From Streptomyces rhizoryzae (GTDB taxonomy: Bacteria > Actinomycetota > Actinomycetes > Streptomycetales > Streptomycetaceae), in assembly GCF_023155275.1 (NCBI RefSeq), contig NZ_JALMUV010000019.1:1-64000 (forward strand): DNA of 64,000 nt. The letters run 5' to 3'. Below, piece after piece: positions 16,794 to 24,514 of the stretch. The first letter of the stretch is position 1; each line of letters opens with the position of its first letter. The notes beneath the pieces are model-generated. The model did not search any database and was not told the DNA's origin. It worked only from the letters and a program-made list of their open reading frames with translations. The translations under genes were made by a program, and so were the position numbers.

Positions 16794-16799
16794 TAAAGT
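16794..16799 (+). promoter_or_regulatory. -10 hexamer of a leaderless promoter (TAAAGT)
   Basis: TAAAGT ends exactly six bases before the GTG at 16806. ATGACA at 16769-16774 could serve as -35 at a 19-base spacing. There is no ribosome-binding site. Confidence 0.55.
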
Positions 16800-16805
16800 G
16801 TCCGG

Positions 16806-17603
16806 GTGAAGATCGCGCTGATGGACTCCGGAACGGGCCTGCTCCCGGCGGCCGCCGCCGTACGGCGCCTGCGGCCGGACGCGGATCTGGTCCTCTCGAC
16901 CGACCCCGACGGCCTGCCCTGGGGGCCGCGCACCCCCGACGACGTCACCGCCCGCGCCCTCGACGTGGCCCGGGCCGCCGCCGCGCACCGCCCGGACGCG
17001 CTGATCGTCGCCTGCAACACCGCCTCCGTGCACGCGCTGCCCGCGCTCCGCGCCGAGCTGGAACCGGTCATCCCCGTCATCGGCACCGTCCCGGCGATCA
17101 AGCCGGCCGCGGCCGGCGGCGGCCCGGTCGCCATCTGGGCCACCCCCGCCACCACCGGCAGCCCGTACCAGAAGGACCTGATCGCCCGCTTCGCGCAGGG
17201 CGTCGCGGTCACCGGCGTGCCCTGCCCGGGGCTCGCCGACGCCGTGGAGCGGGCCGACGAGGCCGCGATCGACGCCGCGGTGGCCGCCGCGGCCCGGCTG
17301 ACCCCGCGCGACATCCGGGCCGTCGTTCTGGGCTGCACCCACTACGAGCTGGTGGCCGAGCGGATCCGCGCCGCGCTCCAGCAGCCCGGCACCCCGCCGC
17401 TGGTGCTGCACGGCTCCGCCGAGGCGGTCGCCGCCCAGGCGCTGCGCCGGATCGGCGCCGAGCCCGCCCCCGCGGCCGCGCCCACCGGCGGCCTCCGGGT
17501 CCTCCTCAGCGGCCGTCCGGGCCCGCTGCCCGACGTCGTCCTGGCCTACGCGGAGGGCCGCCTGCTGGCCGGCGCGGTCCCGTCCGCCCCGCCCACCGCC
17601 TGA
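16806..17603 (+). CDS. Aspartate/glutamate racemase-family protein (MurI-like)
   Basis: A 265-residue protein with the two catalytic cysteine motifs of glutamate racemase: VACNTAS (about residues 67-73) and GCTHYE (about 176-181). The start MKIALMDSGTGLLP and the TVPAIKPA block also fit. Glutamate racemase makes D-glutamate for peptidoglycan in the cytoplasm. The N-terminus lacks the usual GGLT motif, so this could be a paralogue of the housekeeping MurI. The GTG start is leaderless-type. Confidence 0.8.
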   Translation: MKIALMDSGTGLLPAAAAVRRLRPDADLVLSTDPDGLPWGPRTPDDVTARALDVARAAAAHRPDALIVACNTASVHALPALRAELEPVIPVIGTVPAIKPAAAGGGPVAIWATPATTGSPYQKDLIARFAQGVAVTGVPCPGLADAVERADEAAIDAAVAAAARLTPRDIRAVVLGCTHYELVAERIRAALQQPGTPPLVLHGSAEAVAAQALRRIGAEPAPAAAPTGGLRVLLSGRPGPLPDVVLAYAEGRLLAGAVPSAPPTA

Positions 17604-17651
17604 CCTCCCGGCACCCTGCCGCGGGGTGCGAAGGCGCGTACCCTGCGACTC

Positions 17652-18257
17652 ATGAGGGACCACCCCCAGGAGGGGGCCGCTGCCCCCGGTGAGCACGGCG
17701 GCACCCAGCGCGTCCCGGCCGGCGGCCGTCCGGCCGGGCCCTGCGGTGCGAAGATCCCCGCGGTCTGGCACGGCCGGGCCACCAACCGCGTCCAGTGGCT
17801 GCTGGCCGCGGTGGGCGCGGCCTGCCTGGCGCTGGGCGTCGACCTCGCCGTGAACAGCACCTGGACCTCCGGCCTGGCGCCCCTGGTGATGGCGGTGGTC
17901 GGCTGTGTCGCGGCCGGTCTGCTGGTGCTGTTCGGCACGCTCGCCTTCGTGCACGTCGCGGTCCGGGTCGATGACGAGCACCTGGAGGTGCGGTGCGGCC
18001 ACATGGGGGTGCCGCGCCGCCGGATACCGCTGGACTCCGTCGTGGGCGTGGACCTCGCGCCCCGGGTCACCCCGCGCCAGTGGGGCGGCTGGGGCTACCG
18101 CTGGCGCCCCGAGCAGGGCACCGCGGTGGTCGTCCGCCGCGGCGAGGGGATGGTGCTCCGGCTCGGCGACGGCCGGACCTTCACCGTCACCGTGGACGAC
18201 GCCGAGGCCGCGGTGGCGTGCATCCGGGAGCGGCTCCGGCTCCGCCGGGCGACCTAG
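17652..18257 (+). CDS. Membrane protein with two helices and a PH-like C-terminal domain
   Basis: A 201-residue protein. A hydrophilic N-terminus (1-38) is followed by two membrane helices (about 47-65 and 74-98). The C-terminal domain (VAVRVDDEHLEVRCGHMGVPRR, then IPLDSVVGVDL and GEGMVLRLGDGRTF) resembles bacterial PH/DUF3093-like domains. Function unknown. TACCCT lies seven bases before the ATG with no Shine-Dalgarno, so it is probably leaderless. It is 48 bases downstream of the racemase. Confidence 0.75.
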   Translation: MRDHPQEGAAAPGEHGGTQRVPAGGRPAGPCGAKIPAVWHGRATNRVQWLLAAVGAACLALGVDLAVNSTWTSGLAPLVMAVVGCVAAGLLVLFGTLAFVHVAVRVDDEHLEVRCGHMGVPRRRIPLDSVVGVDLAPRVTPRQWGGWGYRWRPEQGTAVVVRRGEGMVLRLGDGRTFTVTVDDAEAAVACIRERLRLRRAT

Positions 18258-18399
18258 TAGGGGGCGTCCGTGACGTCACGTCGTTCGCCCGGAGGGCGGC
18301 CGGGCGCCGGACGGCAGACGGGACTTTGCGGACACCCCCTTGGGCGCCGGAGGGGTCCGGTACGGGTTCCCGGGCGGTCCGTCCCGTAGGGTCGGGACC

Positions 18400-18891
18400 A
18401 TGGCAACCCCCGAATTCATCCGTGACCTCCGGACCGCCATCGGGACGCGGCTGCTGTGGCTGCCCGGGGTGAGCGCCGTCGTCCTCGACGACGCGGGCCG
18501 GGTGCTGCTGGGCAGACGCGCCGACAGCGGCCGCTGGTCGGTGATCGGCGGCATCCCGGAGCCCGGCGAGCAGCCCGCCGAGACGGCCGTCCGCGAGGTG
18601 TACGAGGAGACCGCGGTCCAGGTCGTCCCGGAGTGCGTGGTGCTCGTCGAGGCCGTGGAGCCGGTCCGGTACCCCAACGGCGACCGGTGCCAGTTCATGG
18701 ACGTGACGCTGCGCTGCCGGGCGGTCGGCGGGGAGGCGCGGGTCAACGACGAGGAGTCGCTGGAGGTCGGCTGGTTCTCCGTGGACGCCCTGCCGGAGCT
18801 GGACGACTTCGCGCTGACCCGGGTCCGCAGGGCGCTGGAGGCCGGGCCGACGTGGTTCCGGGGGATGGCGGAGCCGGTGCGGGCCGGGTAG
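18400..18891 (+). CDS. Nudix hydrolase
   Basis: A 163-residue protein with a Nudix box at about residues 51-73 (GIPEPGEQPAETAVREVYEE region; the final Gly is Ala). The N-terminus has SAVVLDDAGRVLLGRR. It hydrolyses an NDP-X substrate that cannot be specified. The ATG at 18400 has TAGGGT seven bases upstream and no ribosome-binding site, so it is probably leaderless. Its 3' end is only nine bases from the convergent lipoprotein gene. Confidence 0.9.
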   Translation: MATPEFIRDLRTAIGTRLLWLPGVSAVVLDDAGRVLLGRRADSGRWSVIGGIPEPGEQPAETAVREVYEETAVQVVPECVVLVEAVEPVRYPNGDRCQFMDVTLRCRAVGGEARVNDEESLEVGWFSVDALPELDDFALTRVRRALEAGPTWFRGMAEPVRAG

Positions 18892-18900
18892 CGGCCTCGG

Positions 18901-19428
18901 TCACAGCTCGGTCGTCGACGGTTCGTCCATGGGCAGCGAGGGGTCCTCGGGGCCGGGCTGCTCGGAGCCGTCCGGCGGGCCGCCGGGGGAGTCCTCGGCG
19001 GCCTCCTCGGTGTGCATGGCGCGCTCGCCCTTGCGGCAGGCGGTGATCCAGGTGCCGGTCGGGCCGCCGTCGTACCGGCACGACCAGCCGCTCACCGCGA
19101 GCGGTCCGTGGTGGCCGCCCGACCGCGGCGGATCGCGCCGGAAGAACTCCTTCATCACCGTCCGCGCCTCGGTGCAGCCCACCGTGCCGGCCGCGCCCGG
19201 GTCGGCGAACAGCGCCACGCCGTGCGCCCGGCCCAGCGCGTCGGCGATGTTCCCGCAGCCCACCGGCTGGCCCGGCACCGTGGGGGAGCCCTCCGGTTCC
19301 GGTGCGCCCCCGGTGCCCGGGTCGGACGCGGCGGCGCTGGCCGGCGCCTCCCCGCGGTCCGTTCCGCTTCCGCAGCCGGCGGCGGTGAGGGCGAGCAGCA
19401 CAGTCGGCACGGTGATGAGCCTCCGCAT
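18901..19428 (-). CDS. Putative secreted lipoprotein
   Basis: A 175-residue protein with a lipobox signal peptide (MRRLITVPTVLLALTAAGC, lipidated Cys19). A Ser/Pro/Gly linker and a small domain with three or four cysteines (GCGNIADALG, VGCTEARTVMKEFF, GWSCRYDGG, WITACRKGE) follow. The tail is acidic and Pro-rich. GGAGG is six bases before the ATG. It is probably anchored outside the membrane; function unknown. The cysteine-rich plan recalls DUF3558-type lipoproteins, but I am not sure. Confidence 0.8.
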   Translation of the reverse strand: MRRLITVPTVLLALTAAGCGSGTDRGEAPASAAASDPGTGGAPEPEGSPTVPGQPVGCGNIADALGRAHGVALFADPGAAGTVGCTEARTVMKEFFRRDPPRSGGHHGPLAVSGWSCRYDGGPTGTWITACRKGERAMHTEEAAEDSPGGPPDGSEQPGPEDPSLPMDEPSTTEL

Positions 19429-19599
19429 GGTCGGCCTCCTCGGTGCGGCGGTGCGCAGTCGGCGCGCTGCGTCGTACGACGCTAGGAGGCGCGCGGGGGC
19501 GGGGCGATCCAGAGCGGCCATCCGGGTGAACCCCGGACCGCCCGGGGCCGGCCCGCAGGGGGCCTGTCGCGGCGCGGCCGCCGCTGCGATCATGCCCGG

Positions 19600-20439
19600 A
19601 TGACCGCGATCAGCAACCCCGCCACGCCCACCGCCCCCACTCCCTCTCCGGCCCCCGTCGCCGCCGGGCCCGCGGCCCTGGACCTGCGCGGCCGGACCGC
19701 CCTGGTCACCGGTGCCGCCAGCGGTATAGGCCGGGCCTGTGCCCGGCGGCTGGCGGCCGCCGGGGCCACCGTGCGGGCGGTGGACCGGGACGCCGCCGGG
19801 CTCGCCGCCCTGGTCGCCGATGTGCCCGGAGACACCCCCGGCGCCATCGAGCCGCACCCGCTGGACCTCACCGACCTGGACGCCGCCGAGCGGGCCGCGG
19901 CCGGCAGTGACGTGCTGGTCAACAACGCCGGGATCCAACTCGTCCGGCCCATCGAGGACTTTCCGCCCGAGGTGTTCCACGAGGTGCTGACGGTGATGTT
20001 GGAGGCGCCGTTCCGGCTGCTGCGCGGGGCGCTGCCGCACATGTACGCGCGCGGCTGGGGCCGGATCGTGAACGTCTCGTCGGTGCACGGGCTGCGGGCC
20101 TCGCCGTTCAAGTCGGCGTACGTGGCCGCCAAGCACGGGCTGGAGGGGCTGTCGAAGACCGCCGCGCTGGAGGGCGCCGCGCACGGCGTGACCAGCAACT
20201 GCGTGAACCCCGGCTATGTCCGTACGCCCCTGGTGGAGCGGCAGATCGCCGACCAGGCGGCCGCGCACGGGATCACCGAGGAACGGGTGCTGACCGAGGT
20301 GCTGCTGGCCGACTCGGCCCTCAAACGGCTCATCGAGCCCGAGGAGGTCGCGGAGGCGGTGGCGTATCTGTGCTCGCCGCAGGCGTCGTTCGTCACCGGG
20401 ACGTCGCTGGCCCTGGACGGGGGCTGGACCGCGCACTGA
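19600..20439 (+). CDS. 3-Hydroxybutyrate dehydrogenase-like SDR
   Basis: A 279-residue classical short-chain dehydrogenase. It has the Rossmann motif TGAASGIG (about 38-45), NNAG (about 108), catalytic Ser in VNVSSVHG (about 155) and YVAAKHG (Tyr about 169). The C-terminal region (VNPGYVRTPLVERQI, then GTSLALDGGWTAH) matches 3-hydroxybutyrate dehydrogenases, which oxidise 3-hydroxybutyrate to acetoacetate with NAD. A 25-residue Pro/Thr-rich leader precedes the domain. GATCAT six bases before the ATG suggests a leaderless mRNA. A generic SDR is the alternative. Confidence 0.85.
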   Translation: MTAISNPATPTAPTPSPAPVAAGPAALDLRGRTALVTGAASGIGRACARRLAAAGATVRAVDRDAAGLAALVADVPGDTPGAIEPHPLDLTDLDAAERAAAGSDVLVNNAGIQLVRPIEDFPPEVFHEVLTVMLEAPFRLLRGALPHMYARGWGRIVNVSSVHGLRASPFKSAYVAAKHGLEGLSKTAALEGAAHGVTSNCVNPGYVRTPLVERQIADQAAAHGITEERVLTEVLLADSALKRLIEPEEVAEAVAYLCSPQASFVTGTSLALDGGWTAH

Positions 20440-20567
20440 GGAGCGCGGGCGGGCCCCGGCTCCGGATGCGGGGCCGGGGGAGCTGCGGCAGCGTGGTGGC
20501 GAAGCTTCCCACCCCGGGACTTCACCCCCTCCGGGGGCTTCCTCAGTGTGCGACGAAGGAGTTCGGC

Positions 20568-20765
20568 ATGGCTGGCAAGGGCGCGACGGACAAGATCAAG
20601 GGCAAGGCCAAGGAGGCGGTGGGCAAGGCCACCGGCAACGAGCGGATGGCCGCCGAGGGCCGCGGCGACCAGGCCAAGGGCAAGGCCAAGAACGCCATGC
20701 GGGACGCCAAGGAGAACGTGCGCGGCACGAAGGACTCCCTCAAGGGCCGGGACGACATCTCCTGA
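20568..20765 (+). CDS. CsbD family stress protein
   Basis: A 65-residue, Lys/Ala-rich helical protein (MAGKGATDKIKGKAKEAVGK) typical of the CsbD family, which is induced by general stress in many bacteria; its molecular role is unknown. AAGGAG lies about seven bases before the ATG. A strong hairpin terminator follows at 20790-20820. Confidence 0.93.
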   Translation: MAGKGATDKIKGKAKEAVGKATGNERMAAEGRGDQAKGKAKNAMRDAKENVRGTKDSLKGRDDIS

Positions 20766-20789
20766 CCCACCGCGGCGCAGCCGCCCACC

Positions 20790-20820
20790 GGGCCCCCGTG
20801 GCGCACCGCCACGGGGGCCC
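20790..20820 (+). terminator. Hairpin terminator after csbD-like gene
   Basis: A perfect 14-bp stem (GGGCCCCCGTGGCG with its complement) and 3-base loop, 25 bases past the stop codon. There is no U-tract, as is common in high-GC actinobacteria. Confidence 0.8.
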
Positions 20821-20999
20821 GCGCGGTGTCCGCGGCTCCCGAGGGGACGGGCTGCGGCGGGAGTGCGTACGGATATGGCGGGACCCGGGTGGGAATGCCG
20901 GGGGCGGGCGGGCGTCGGGGACCGGGGCGCCGGGGGATCGGTTTCGGCCAACCGCCATACTGCGAGCGATCTTCCGCCCGGCCGAAGGGATCCGCCGCC

Positions 21000-22310
21000 G
21001 TGACCTCCTCCCCTTCCTCCCCCTCTCCCTCGTCGCCCTCCGCTTCCTCCCGGTCCCCGCTGCCGGCCTCGTCGTCTCCTCCTTCCCCCGGTTCCGCTTC
21101 GTCCGGCGCCCCGGAGGGTGAGGCCGCGTCCCGGACCGCCGTCGTCGTCATCGGGGCCGGGCCCGCCGGGCTCACCGTGGCCAATGTGCTGCGGGCGGCC
21201 GGTGTCGCGTGCGTCGTACTGGAGGCGGAGAGCCGGGAGTTCATCGAGCGGCGGCCGCGCGCCGGATTCGTCGAGGAGTGGGCGGTGCGCGCGCTCGCCC
21301 GGCACGGGCTGGCCGACCGGATTCTGCAACAGGCCGAGACGCAGGGGGAGTTCGAGTTCCGCTTCGACGGGGAGCGGCACAGCGTGCGGACCGCGCGGCT
21401 GTCCGGGCGGCGGCACTTCGTCTACCCGCAGCCCCTGCTGGTCGGTGATCTCCTCGCGGCGTACGCGGACCGGGCGGGCGGGGCCATCCGCTTCGGGGTG
21501 CGGGATGTCCGGCTGCACGGCCTCGACGGGGAGCGGCCCGCGGTCTCCTACCGCGATCCGGACACCGGCCGGCGGCACCGGATCGCCTGCGACCACATCG
21601 TGGGCGCCGACGGGGCGCGGGGCGTCAGCCGGGCGGCGATACCCGGGGACCGGGTGCGGATCACCCGGCACGACCACGGCGTCGCCTGGCTCGCCGTGCT
21701 GGCCGAGGCGCCGCCGTCCGCGGACGGGGTGGTCTTCGGCATCCACCCGCGCGGATTCGGCGCGCACATGGCGCGCAGCGCCCACGTCACCCGCTACTAC
21801 CTGGAGATCGGGGCCGGGGACCGGGCGGCGGACTGGCCCGACGAGCGGGTGTGGTCGGAGCTGCGGGCCCGGCTCGCCGCCGACGGCGCCCGGCCGCTGC
21901 GCGAGGGCCCGCTGACCGAGAAGACCGTGCTGGCGATGCACGACTACGTGGTGGAGCCCATGGCGTACGGCCGGCTCCACCTGGCCGGCGACGCGGCCCA
22001 CCTGGTGGCGCCGATCGCGGCGAAGGGCATGAACCTCGCGCTCAACGACGCACTGGAACTCGCCGCGGCGCTGATCGCCGACCACCGGGGCGACGGCCGG
22101 CGGCTGGCCGGCTACTCGGCGGCCTGCCTGCGGCGGGTCTGGCAGTACCTGGAGTTCTCGCAGTGGCTCTCGCAGGTGCTGCACGGCGCCTCGTCCGGTG
22201 ACCGGTTCCGGGCCGGTACGGCCACCGCCCGGCTGCGCCGGCTGCTCGGCTCGGAGGCCGCGGCCAAGGCGTTCGCCGGTCTGTACCTCGGCGAGGACGC
22301 GGATCTGTAG
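21000..22310 (+). CDS. pobA: 4-Hydroxybenzoate 3-monooxygenase (PobA)
   Basis: A 436-residue class A flavin monooxygenase. The Rossmann motif VVVIGAGPAGL starts near residue 47, RRPRAGFVEEW near 85, and the second FAD motif LHLAGDAAHLVAP near 325. The spacing and substrate-loop segments match 4-hydroxybenzoate hydroxylase, which makes protocatechuate with NAD(P)H and O2. The GTG start has AAGGGA about 10 bases upstream. An unusual 45-residue Ser/Pro leader precedes the FAD domain; no later in-frame start is evident. Protocatechuate genes are not in this window. Confidence 0.88.
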   Translation: MTSSPSSPSPSSPSASSRSPLPASSSPPSPGSASSGAPEGEAASRTAVVVIGAGPAGLTVANVLRAAGVACVVLEAESREFIERRPRAGFVEEWAVRALARHGLADRILQQAETQGEFEFRFDGERHSVRTARLSGRRHFVYPQPLLVGDLLAAYADRAGGAIRFGVRDVRLHGLDGERPAVSYRDPDTGRRHRIACDHIVGADGARGVSRAAIPGDRVRITRHDHGVAWLAVLAEAPPSADGVVFGIHPRGFGAHMARSAHVTRYYLEIGAGDRAADWPDERVWSELRARLAADGARPLREGPLTEKTVLAMHDYVVEPMAYGRLHLAGDAAHLVAPIAAKGMNLALNDALELAAALIADHRGDGRRLAGYSAACLRRVWQYLEFSQWLSQVLHGASSGDRFRAGTATARLRRLLGSEAAAKAFAGLYLGEDADL

Positions 22311-22344
22311 CCCGGCCGGCGGGGGCCGGGCGCGGTGCGCGGGT

Positions 22345-22383
22345 GCGGTGCCCCGCCCGGCCGCGGTGCGGGCGGGGCACCGC
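22345..22383. terminator. Bidirectional terminator between pobA and CBS gene
   Basis: A perfect 14-bp inverted repeat (GCGGTGCCCCGCCC) with an 11-base loop lies exactly between two convergent genes. Confidence 0.85.
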
Positions 22384-22391
22384 CCGCCGGG

Positions 22392-22826
22392 TCAGGCGGT
22401 CGCGTAGACCCGGGTGGCGAACTCGGCGACCTGCGCGTCGGAGAGGTTCTTGGCCAGGTTGGCCTCGGTGATCATGCCCACCAACTGGTGGCCGCCCTGG
22501 ACGTCGATCACCGGGAGGCGCTTGATCCGGTGCTGCTCCATGGTGCGCAGGACCTCACCGGCGTCCGCGTCCGCGTCGATCCAGTGGATCTTGCTCTGCA
22601 GGCTGCCGGCCTGCACGGTCGCCGGGTCGATGCCCTCGGCGCAGCACTTGATGACGATGTCACGGTCGGTGACCATGCCCGCCAGCTTGTTGTTGTCGCC
22701 GCAGATGGGCAGCGCGCCGACCTTCAGGTCGCGCATCATCTGCGCCGCGTCCTTCAAGGACTGGTGCGCGCCGACGCATTGCACGCCACCGGTCATGATG
22801 TCCCGGGCTCGCAGGTTGCCGGCCAT
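22392..22826 (-). CDS. Tandem CBS-domain protein
   Basis: A 144-residue protein made of two CBS motifs: MTGGVQCVGAHQSLKDAAQM through VTDRDIVIK (about 10-60), and IHWIDADADAGEVLRTMEQ through VGMITEANLAK (about 80-132). Such pairs form Bateman modules that bind adenine nucleotides; stand-alone versions are common in actinobacterial hypoxia/dormancy sets. GGGAGG is five bases before the ATG. It diverges from the BaeRF3 gene across 443 bases. Confidence 0.92.
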   Translation of the reverse strand: MAGNLRARDIMTGGVQCVGAHQSLKDAAQMMRDLKVGALPICGDNNKLAGMVTDRDIVIKCCAEGIDPATVQAGSLQSKIHWIDADADAGEVLRTMEQHRIKRLPVIDVQGGHQLVGMITEANLAKNLSDAQVAEFATRVYATA

Positions 22827-23269
22827 GATTCCTCCCGCTGTCGCAGCGTTCTTCCTTACGGCTACTTCGGGTTGCTTCGGACTTCGGGCTGCCGGTGGGA
22901 CTCCGGGCGGCTTCCGCGCCGCTTCGGTGCCCGGGCCCGAGGGCCCCGGGCTCCGGTGTTCCCCGGTCCCCCTCGCATGGCGTCCGCGTGGTTCGCAGGG
23001 CGTCTTCCCTTCGATGACACCACGGATGCCGCAAGGTCGCTTCCGGGGCCGGGATGCCGTGCGGCGGGCCGGAGTTCCCGCCCCGGACGGGCCGCAGCGG
23101 GCACCCCCGGCACCTGCTGCCCCACCAGGGAAACGGGCATATCGTGCTTAGTGTGGCCGGCCGTTCCCAGCCCGGTGCCCCTCCTCCCGCGGTCCGGCAC
23201 CGCCCGCCCGGCCGGCCCCCGAATCCGTTCGGCGAATCCGTGAATCCGTTCAGCGAAAGAAGGGTTCCG
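22827..23269. other. Divergent intergenic region between CBS and BaeRF3 genes
   Basis: These 443 bases carry no gene I can support. A GCCCGGG...CCCCGGGC inverted repeat lies near 22929-22952. A less GC-rich patch (GGGAAACGGGCATATCGTGC, near 23127) may hold a promoter for the BaeRF3 gene. No mycobacterial-type DosR box was found. Confidence 0.5.
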
Positions 23270-24385
23270 ATGCATGCTGCGCTCAGCTCTGCCGACCTCG
23301 CCAAACTCCGCCGCCCGCGGCCGTATCCGGCCGTGACGGTGCTGCTGCCCACGCACCGCCGGGAGCCCGACAACGCCCAGGACCGCGTCGTGCTGCGGAA
23401 CCTGATCGCCGAGGCCAAGGAACGGCTCCAGGCCGACCCGCAGGTCACCCGGGAGCGCCGGATGGACGTCGGCGAGCAGCTGGACCGGGCGGCGGCGGAG
23501 ATCGACCTGACCTACGCCGAGGACGGCCTGGCCGTCTTCGCCGCCCCGGGCGAGCACCAGGTGTGGTCGCTGGGCCGCACCGTACCGGCCCGGGTGGTGC
23601 TCTCCGACACCTTCCTCACCCGCAACCTCGTCGCCGCGCACGCGGCCGAGCGCCCCTACTGGGTGCTGGCCCTGTCCGCCGGCCGCGTCAGCCTGTGGAG
23701 TGGTACCGGCGACCGGATCTCCGAGGCCCGCCGCGGCGGCTTCCCGCGCACCCGCGACCTCACCGACCCCGATCCGGAGGACCAGTTGCAGGTGGGGAAC
23801 GTCCCCAGCACCTTCAGCGCCGAGCACACCCGGAAGTTCCTGCGGGAGGCGGACACCGCGCTGGCGGCCGTCCTGCGCACCGACCCGCGGCCGCTGTACG
23901 TCGTCGGCGGGCCGGTGGCGCTGGCCCTCCTCGACGACGCCGGGACCGCCGTGCGGGGCGGCCCGGGCCCCCGGAACGACGTGACGCAGGTGCCCCAGGC
24001 GGGACTGTCCGCCGGCCCCCCGGAGGCGCTGTGGCAGGCGCTCCGCCCGTACGCCGAGAAGCGCGCCGAGGCCGAAGTCGCCGAGGTGCTGGCCGAACTG
24101 GACCGGGCCCGCGGCCGCCGGGCGTTCGCCGCGGGCGTCGACGAGATCCGGCAGAGCGCGGACGTCGGCCGGGTCGCGCTGCTCGCCGTCGAGGAGAACT
24201 ACCGGGAGACCGTGCGCGAGGCCGGCGGCCACCTGACGCCCGCCGAGCCCGGCGAGCCGGACGCCGTGGACGACATCGTGGACGACATCGTCGAGCGGTC
24301 CCTGGACACCGGCGCCGACGTGCGGTTCGTCCCCGACGGCGCACTCGCCGAGGTGGGCGGGATCGCCGGGACGCTGCGGTACTGA
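23270..24385 (+). CDS. BaeRF family 3 protein (bacterial eRF1-like)
   Basis: A 371-residue protein starting MHAALSSADLAKLRRPRPYP. It matches the bacterial archaeo-eukaryotic release factor family 3: an N-terminal release-factor-like domain (VTVLLPTHRREPDNAQDRVV, about 19-38), the ERPYWVLALSAGRVSLW block (about 125-141), and a C-terminal domain with VALLAVEENY (about 304). Family proteins are proposed to act on ribosomes or RNA under stress; none is well characterised. The catalytic GGQ is absent. AAGAAGGG lies six bases before the ATG. Its neighbours (CBS pair, phosphoribosyltransferase fusion) form a recurrent stress set. Confidence 0.82.
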   Translation: MHAALSSADLAKLRRPRPYPAVTVLLPTHRREPDNAQDRVVLRNLIAEAKERLQADPQVTRERRMDVGEQLDRAAAEIDLTYAEDGLAVFAAPGEHQVWSLGRTVPARVVLSDTFLTRNLVAAHAAERPYWVLALSAGRVSLWSGTGDRISEARRGGFPRTRDLTDPDPEDQLQVGNVPSTFSAEHTRKFLREADTALAAVLRTDPRPLYVVGGPVALALLDDAGTAVRGGPGPRNDVTQVPQAGLSAGPPEALWQALRPYAEKRAEAEVAEVLAELDRARGRRAFAAGVDEIRQSADVGRVALLAVEENYRETVREAGGHLTPAEPGEPDAVDDIVDDIVERSLDTGADVRFVPDGALAEVGGIAGTLRY

Positions 24386-24403
24386 GCGGCGCGCACCGGT
24401 GAC

Positions 24404-24438
24404 GGGGCCCGCGGACGGACCGGCCGTCCGCGGGCCCC
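24404..24438. terminator. Bidirectional terminator
   Basis: A perfect 15-bp inverted repeat (GGGGCCCGCGGACGG) with a 5-base loop, 18 bases past the BaeRF3 stop and between convergent genes. Confidence 0.85.
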
Positions 24439-24474
24439 GCCGCTGTGGCCCTGTTGCCCCTGTTGCCGTTGACG

Positions 24475-24514
24475 CTGTGGCCCTGTGGCCCTGTGGCCCT
24501 GTGGCCCTGTGGCC
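24475..24514. repeat. 8-bp tandem repeat touching a stop codon
   Basis: Five exact copies of CTGTGGCC end at 24514. The next base begins the (reverse-strand) stop codon of the phosphoribosyltransferase fusion. Degenerate copies extend back to 24443. It is a likely slippage site that could change the protein's C-terminus. Confidence 0.9.

Noticed and set aside
18269..18280. 12-bp palindrome CGTGACGTCACG
   Set aside because: Perfect but short, in a gap between same-strand genes and away from a recognisable promoter; could be chance in GC-rich DNA.
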